Source: Bacteroides sp. Marseille-P3684
Lineage (GTDB): Bacteria; Bacteroidota; Bacteroidia; Bacteroidales; Bacteroidaceae
NCBI RefSeq assembly: GCF_900291465.1
Contig: NZ_LT985808.1
Span: 1,830,408-1,894,407, forward strand
Reading direction: 5' to 3'
DNA length: 64,000 bases
Shown in pieces: positions 60,038 through 64,000 of the stretch (position 1 is its first letter; every line of letters begins with the position of its first letter). Under the pieces are notes generated by a model that had not been told where the DNA came from, ran no database searches, and saw nothing but the letters and a program-made list of their open reading frames with translations. The translations under genes and the position numbers were made by a program.

Positions 60038-62044
60038 ATGATGCGTAGACTTCTGATAGCATTCCTTTGCTGCCTGCCCGGATGGGTAGGGGCACAGATT
60101 AACACCGACAGGGTGATGGCCATTGCACGAAATGCGTTGTTCTTTGAAGACTACGTGTTATCCATCCAGTATTTTAACCAGGTGATCAGTGCAAAGCCCT
60201 ATCTGTATGAACCGTACTTCTATCGGGGAATTGCGAAAATCAATCTGGAGGATTTTCAAGGTGCGGAAGCCGATTGTACGAAAGCCATCGAGCGTAACCC
60301 GTTTGTCCCCGGATGTTACCAGATACGTGGATATGCCCGTATTCGTCAGCATAAGGTGGACGGCGCCATTGAGGACTACAAGAAGGCTCTGGAGTATGAC
60401 CCGGAGAACAGCGGACTGTGGAACAATCTGGCACTCTGCCGCATTGAAAACAAGGATTATGAAGGTGCCAAGAAGGATATCGATCGGCTGATAGCCCTGG
60501 CTCCCCGTGAATCGAACGCTTTCCTGATGCGGGCAGACGTCGCTATGCGGCAGAAGGATACACTGGCTGCAGAGAAAGACATCGATAAGGCGATTGAAGT
60601 GGATGCGTACAATTCCACTGTGTGGACAGCCCGTGCCGTACTCCGCTTGCAACAGGCAAAATACAAGGAAGCGGAAGGCGACCTGGACCAGGCGATTCAC
60701 CTGGCAGTGAAGAATGCCGATAACTACATCAACCGTGCTCTGGCACGTTATCACCAGAACAACCTCCGGGGAGCCATGGACGACTATGATGTGGCACTCC
60801 AGATTGACCCGAACAACTTTATCGGACACTACAACCGTGGTCTGTTGCGGGCATACGTTGGCGATGATAACCGTGCCATTGAAGACTTCAATTTTGTCAT
60901 CGAGCAGGAGCCGGACAACATGATGGCGATATTCAACCGGGGTCTGTTGCTTGACAAGACCGGAGACTTGAGAGGAGCCATCAAGGATTATTCGACGGTT
61001 ATTGATGAGTATCCGAACTTCCTGACCGGCTATTATTATCGGGCTGCGGCACGACGCAAGATTGGTGACAGGAGAGGAGCGGAGGCCGACGAACTGGTCC
61101 TGTTGCGTAATCAGCTGGACCGTTACAACGGAGTGAAGCAGCAGACTGCCGCCGATCATAAAACCCGCAAGAAGTCAGATCGGAACATGGAGAACTACGG
61201 CAAGATTGTGGTGGCAGACAGCGACGAAGATGCACCGCATTACAAGAACGAGTACCGCGGACGTGTGCAGGACAAGAATGTACGTATCGCTTATCAGCCC
61301 ATGTATGCACTGACTTACTATGAGAAGCCCGGCAATGTACGCCGTACTATCCATTACTACAGGTATATTGACGAATTGAACCGTGACACCTTGTTTGCCA
61401 AACCGCTCCTGATTACGAACAATGAGGCTCCGTTGACCGAGCAACAGGTCAATGAGCACTTCAAGTGGATTGATGACCACACGGCAAGTACGGCGTCCGA
61501 CAACAAGACGGATGCGAAGTTACGTTTCTTGCGGGGACTGGATTTCTATCTGGTGCAGGATTTCGAGAATGCCATTTCCGATTATACGGCAGCCATCGTA
61601 GCCGACGATTCGTTCATGCCTGCCTATTTTGACCGTGCCCTTGCCCGTTACAAGCAGCTGGAATATCAGAAGGCTGAGTCACAGATGGACAAGAATGCCG
61701 GAAACGTACTCCCCTCAGGCGCTCCGGTAGTAGTGAAGAATGCAGACTATGAGTTGGTGAAGAATGACCTCGATCAGGTCATTAAGCTGGCACCCGATTT
61801 CGCATACGCCTATTACAACCGTGCCAACCTGTTTGCCATGCTGGGAGATTATCATGCAGCGATTGTTGATTATAATAAGGTGCTGGAGCTGGATGCCGAT
61901 TTTGCGGATGCCTACTATAACCGGGGTCTTACCTATATATATTTAGGCAATAACCAGCAAGGCATCGCCGACCTGAGCAAGGCCGGTGAGCTGGGACTTT
62001 TCTCCGCCTACAATGTAATCAAGCGTTTTACGGTACACGAGTAA
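60038..62044 (+). CDS. Exported tetratricopeptide-repeat protein
   Basis: This 668-residue protein has a signal peptide (about 1-20, ending W-V-G-A-Q) followed by many TPR units (for example [14 protein letters not shown] near 66-79, about nine or ten units before residue 355) and a second TPR block near the C-terminus (about 490-655). The middle (about 360-480) is charged and unlike TPR. Such proteins serve as periplasmic scaffolds; no specific partner can be named. It begins 40 bp after def and belongs to the ruvX-def transcript in this order. Confidence 0.85.
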   Translation: MMRRLLIAFLCCLPGWVGAQINTDRVMAIARNALFFEDYVLSIQYFNQVISAKPYLYEPYFYRGIAKINLEDFQGAEADCTKAIERNPFVPGCYQIRGYARIRQHKVDGAIEDYKKALEYDPENSGLWNNLALCRIENKDYEGAKKDIDRLIALAPRESNAFLMRADVAMRQKDTLAAEKDIDKAIEVDAYNSTVWTARAVLRLQQAKYKEAEGDLDQAIHLAVKNADNYINRALARYHQNNLRGAMDDYDVALQIDPNNFIGHYNRGLLRAYVGDDNRAIEDFNFVIEQEPDNMMAIFNRGLLLDKTGDLRGAIKDYSTVIDEYPNFLTGYYYRAAARRKIGDRRGAEADELVLLRNQLDRYNGVKQQTAADHKTRKKSDRNMENYGKIVVADSDEDAPHYKNEYRGRVQDKNVRIAYQPMYALTYYEKPGNVRRTIHYYRYIDELNRDTLFAKPLLITNNEAPLTEQQVNEHFKWIDDHTASTASDNKTDAKLRFLRGLDFYLVQDFENAISDYTAAIVADDSFMPAYFDRALARYKQLEYQKAESQMDKNAGNVLPSGAPVVVKNADYELVKNDLDQVIKLAPDFAYAYYNRANLFAMLGDYHAAIVDYNKVLELDADFADAYYNRGLTYIYLGNNQQGIADLSKAGELGLFSAYNVIKRFTVHE

Positions 62045-62087
62045 TAACATTTTTAAGAAAAAGAAGACTGTGTCGCAAAGAAATTGT

Positions 62088-62095
62088 TAATTTTG
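62088..62095 (+). promoter_or_regulatory. Bacteroides-type -7 element for thrS
   Basis: TAATTTTG, 32 bp before the thrS ATG. Confidence 0.6.
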
Positions 62096-62127
62096 CGCAT
62101 CGTAAATCAGAAATAATTCATGGAACT

Positions 62128-64000
62128 ATGATAAAAATAACTTTTCCTGATGGTTCCGTTCGTGAGTATAACGAAGGGGTAACCGGCCTGCAAATAGCAG
62201 AAAGTATAAGTGCGCGGTTGGCACAGGATGTGTTGGCTTGCGGAGTGAATGGCGAAACTTACGACCTGTCTCGTCCGATTCAGCACGATGCTTCTATCGT
62301 GCTCTACAAATGGGACGATGAGGAAGGTAAGCATGCTTTCTGGCATACAAGCGCCCACTTGCTTGCCGAAGCGTTGCAGGAACTCTATCCGGGCATCCAA
62401 TTCGGTATTGGACCGGCAATTGAAAATGGTTTCTACTATGATGTAGATCCGGGCGAAGCCGTCATCAAGGAGTCTGACCTTCCTGCCATTGAAGCGAAGA
62501 TGGCGGAACTGGCAGCCAAGAAGGAGACATTGGTCCGTCGGGACATTGCCAAGGCTGATGCATTGAAGATGTTTGGTGAAAGAGGCGAGACCTACAAATG
62601 TGAGTTGATTTCCGAGCTGGAAGATGGTCATATCACGACTTATACCCAAGGTGCATTCACCGACCTTTGCCGGGGTCCTCACTTGATGTCCACAGCTCCT
62701 ATCAAGGCTATCAAGTTGCTGTCTGTTGCCGGTGCCTATTGGCGTGGTCATGAAGACCGCAAGCAGTTGACCCGTATTTACGGTATCACGTTCCCGAAGA
62801 AGAAGATGCTCGATGAATACCTCGTCATGCTGGAAGAGGCCAAGAAGCGCGACCACCGTAAAATCGGTAAGGAGATGGATTTGTTCATGTTCTCCGACAC
62901 GGTTGGTAAGGGACTTCCGATGTGGTTGCCGAAAGGTACGGCACTGCGTCTGCGTCTGCAGGAATTCCTGCGCCGTATCCAGTCACGCTATGACTATCAG
63001 GAAGTGATGTGTCCGCCTATCGGTAACAAACTCCTGTATGTGACTTCAGGACATTATGCCAAGTATGGAAAGGATGCGTTCCAGCCGATTCATACGCCGG
63101 AAGAAGGGGAAGAATATTTCCTGAAGCCGATGAACTGCCCGCATCACTGCATGATTTATAAGAACTCACCCCGTTCGTACAAGGACCTGCCTTTGCGTAT
63201 TGCCGAGTTCGGAACCGTTTGCCGTTACGAGCAGAGTGGTGAGCTTCACGGACTGACCCGCGTCCGCAGCTTTACGCAGGATGATGCACACATCTTCTGC
63301 CGTCCCGATCAGGTGAAGGAAGAGTTCCTGCGTGTGATGGACATCATTTCCATCGTATTTAAATCCATGAATTTCGAGAACTTTGAAGCACAAATCTCCT
63401 TGCGTGACAAAGTAAATCGTGATAAATACATCGGTAGCGATGAGAACTGGGAAAAGGCGGAACAAGCCATTGTGGAAGCCTGTCGCGAGAAAGGATTGCC
63501 CGCCAAGGTTGAATATGGAGAAGCCGCTTTCTACGGTCCGAAGCTCGACTTCATGGTGAAGGATGCCATTGGTCGCCGTTGGCAGTTGGGTACCATCCAG
63601 GTGGACTACAACTTGCCCGAACGCTTCCAGTTGGAATACATGGGCTCTGACAACCAGAAGCATCGTCCGGTGATGATCCACCGTGCTCCCTTCGGCTCCA
63701 TGGAACGCTTTGTGGCTGTGCTGATTGAGCATACGGCTGGAAAGTTCCCCTTGTGGCTGACTCCTGATCAGGTAGCCATCCTGCCTATTTCGGAGAAATA
63801 CAATGAATACGCCGAGCAGGTGAAGGCATATTTGAAAGCTCACGAGGTACGCGCCCTGGTGGATGACCGCAATGAAAAGATTGGCCGTAAGATCCGTGAC
63901 AATGAGATGAAACGTATCCCTTACATGTTGATTGTGGGCGAGAAGGAAATGGAGAATGGCGAAGTTTCCGTCCGCAAACAAGGCGAAGGTGACAAGGGAA
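62128..64000 (+). CDS. thrS: Threonine--tRNA ligase, 5' part (runs off the window)
   Basis: The first 624 codons are seen; the full enzyme is about 645 residues, so only the very end is missing. The TGS domain covers about 1-62, the editing domain with H-T-S-A-H near 73-77, and the class II core contains motif 1 around P-P-I-G-N-K, zinc ligands C-P-H-H near 337-340, motif 2 with [15 protein letters not shown] near 366-380, and motif 3 near 517-531 ([14 protein letters not shown]). The anticodon-binding domain begins about 540. It charges tRNA-Thr. No truncation or frameshift is visible. Confidence 0.95.
   Translation, partial: MIKITFPDGSVREYNEGVTGLQIAESISARLAQDVLACGVNGETYDLSRPIQHDASIVLYKWDDEEGKHAFWHTSAHLLAEALQELYPGIQFGIGPAIENGFYYDVDPGEAVIKESDLPAIEAKMAELAAKKETLVRRDIAKADALKMFGERGETYKCELISELEDGHITTYTQGAFTDLCRGPHLMSTAPIKAIKLLSVAGAYWRGHEDRKQLTRIYGITFPKKKMLDEYLVMLEEAKKRDHRKIGKEMDLFMFSDTVGKGLPMWLPKGTALRLRLQEFLRRIQSRYDYQEVMCPPIGNKLLYVTSGHYAKYGKDAFQPIHTPEEGEEYFLKPMNCPHHCMIYKNSPRSYKDLPLRIAEFGTVCRYEQSGELHGLTRVRSFTQDDAHIFCRPDQVKEEFLRVMDIISIVFKSMNFENFEAQISLRDKVNRDKYIGSDENWEKAEQAIVEACREKGLPAKVEYGEAAFYGPKLDFMVKDAIGRRWQLGTIQVDYNLPERFQLEYMGSDNQKHRPVMIHRAPFGSMERFVAVLIEHTAGKFPLWLTPDQVAILPISEKYNEYAEQVKAYLKAHEVRALVDDRNEKIGRKIRDNEMKRIPYMLIVGEKEMENGEVSVRKQGEGDKG

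Noticed and set aside
1-64000. tRNA, rRNA, tmRNA or riboswitch genes
   Set aside because: I looked in the gene-free stretches for T-loop patterns and conserved rRNA or riboswitch segments and saw none that I could support.

Overview
The window is a 64-kb piece of a Bacteroidales chromosome, most probably Bacteroides or Phocaeicola. Indicators are the two SusC/SusD loci, many lipoproteins with Bacteroidetes-type lipoboxes (S-x-C followed by acidic residues), a Rho factor with a long Asn/Gln-rich insertion, -7 boxes of the form TAnnTTTG upstream of many genes instead of sigma-70 boxes, and gene neighbourhoods typical of this order (sigma-54 activator / LptE / SecG; SPOR / ruvX / def / TPR / thrS). 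No rRNA or tRNA gene, CRISPR array or insertion sequence with a transposase was seen.

Layout. 1-7.7 kb: the 5' end of an S41 peptidase lipoprotein, divergent from tamB-tamL (outer-membrane assembly) and a small hypothetical gene. 7.9-10.1 kb: a sugar-nucleotidyltransferase-like gene overlapping L-serine dehydratase. 10.3-14.5 kb (minus): a four-gene Dlt-like operon (amino-acid-activating ligase, carrier protein, MBOAT acyltransferase, SGNH/DltD-like protein), unexpected in a Gram-negative without teichoic acids. 14.8-19.8 kb (minus): a tightly coupled operon of a glycosyltransferase/DUF4922 fusion, a SpoIID-domain protein and an AmpG-like transporter, probably linked to cell-wall turnover. 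20.0-25.3 kb (plus): rlmN, pdxA, then a sigma-54 activator, lptE, a conserved hypothetical and secG.

25.9-40.9 kb: two tandem paralogous four-gene nutrient-uptake loci (SusC with STN domain, SusD, DUF4843, PKD-like lipoprotein). The first is AT-rich except for the 5' third of its susC, which matches the second copy closely, so it looks like a mosaic. 41.1-43.3 kb: rho. 44.4-49.1 kb: ridA, a transglutaminase-like membrane protein, a VOC protein, a DUF3805 protein and an ABC-F ATPase.

49.2-52.2 kb: an AT-rich 2.9-kb island bounded by a perfect 32-bp direct repeat of the 3' end of engB. The displaced original engB tail is still readable at the far end, which is the signature of site-specific integration, yet no integrase is present. 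It carries an XRE regulator, a lipoprotein-like gene, an exported YidD-domain fusion and a small exported protein. 52.1-55.3 kb: engB, a sodium/solute symporter, and a DUF3791-DUF3990 module that resembles a toxin-antitoxin system. 55.5-64 kb: housekeeping genes recR, GNAT, a YtxH/holin-like envelope set, SPOR lipoprotein, ruvX, def, a TPR protein and the start of thrS.

A cross-cutting observation: three intergenic regions (about 14.7, 25.5 and 44.0 kb) hold tandem arrays of short palindromes whose sequences are unrelated but whose architecture is the same, about 17 bp of dyad plus about 5 bp of spacer, repeating every 22 bp.
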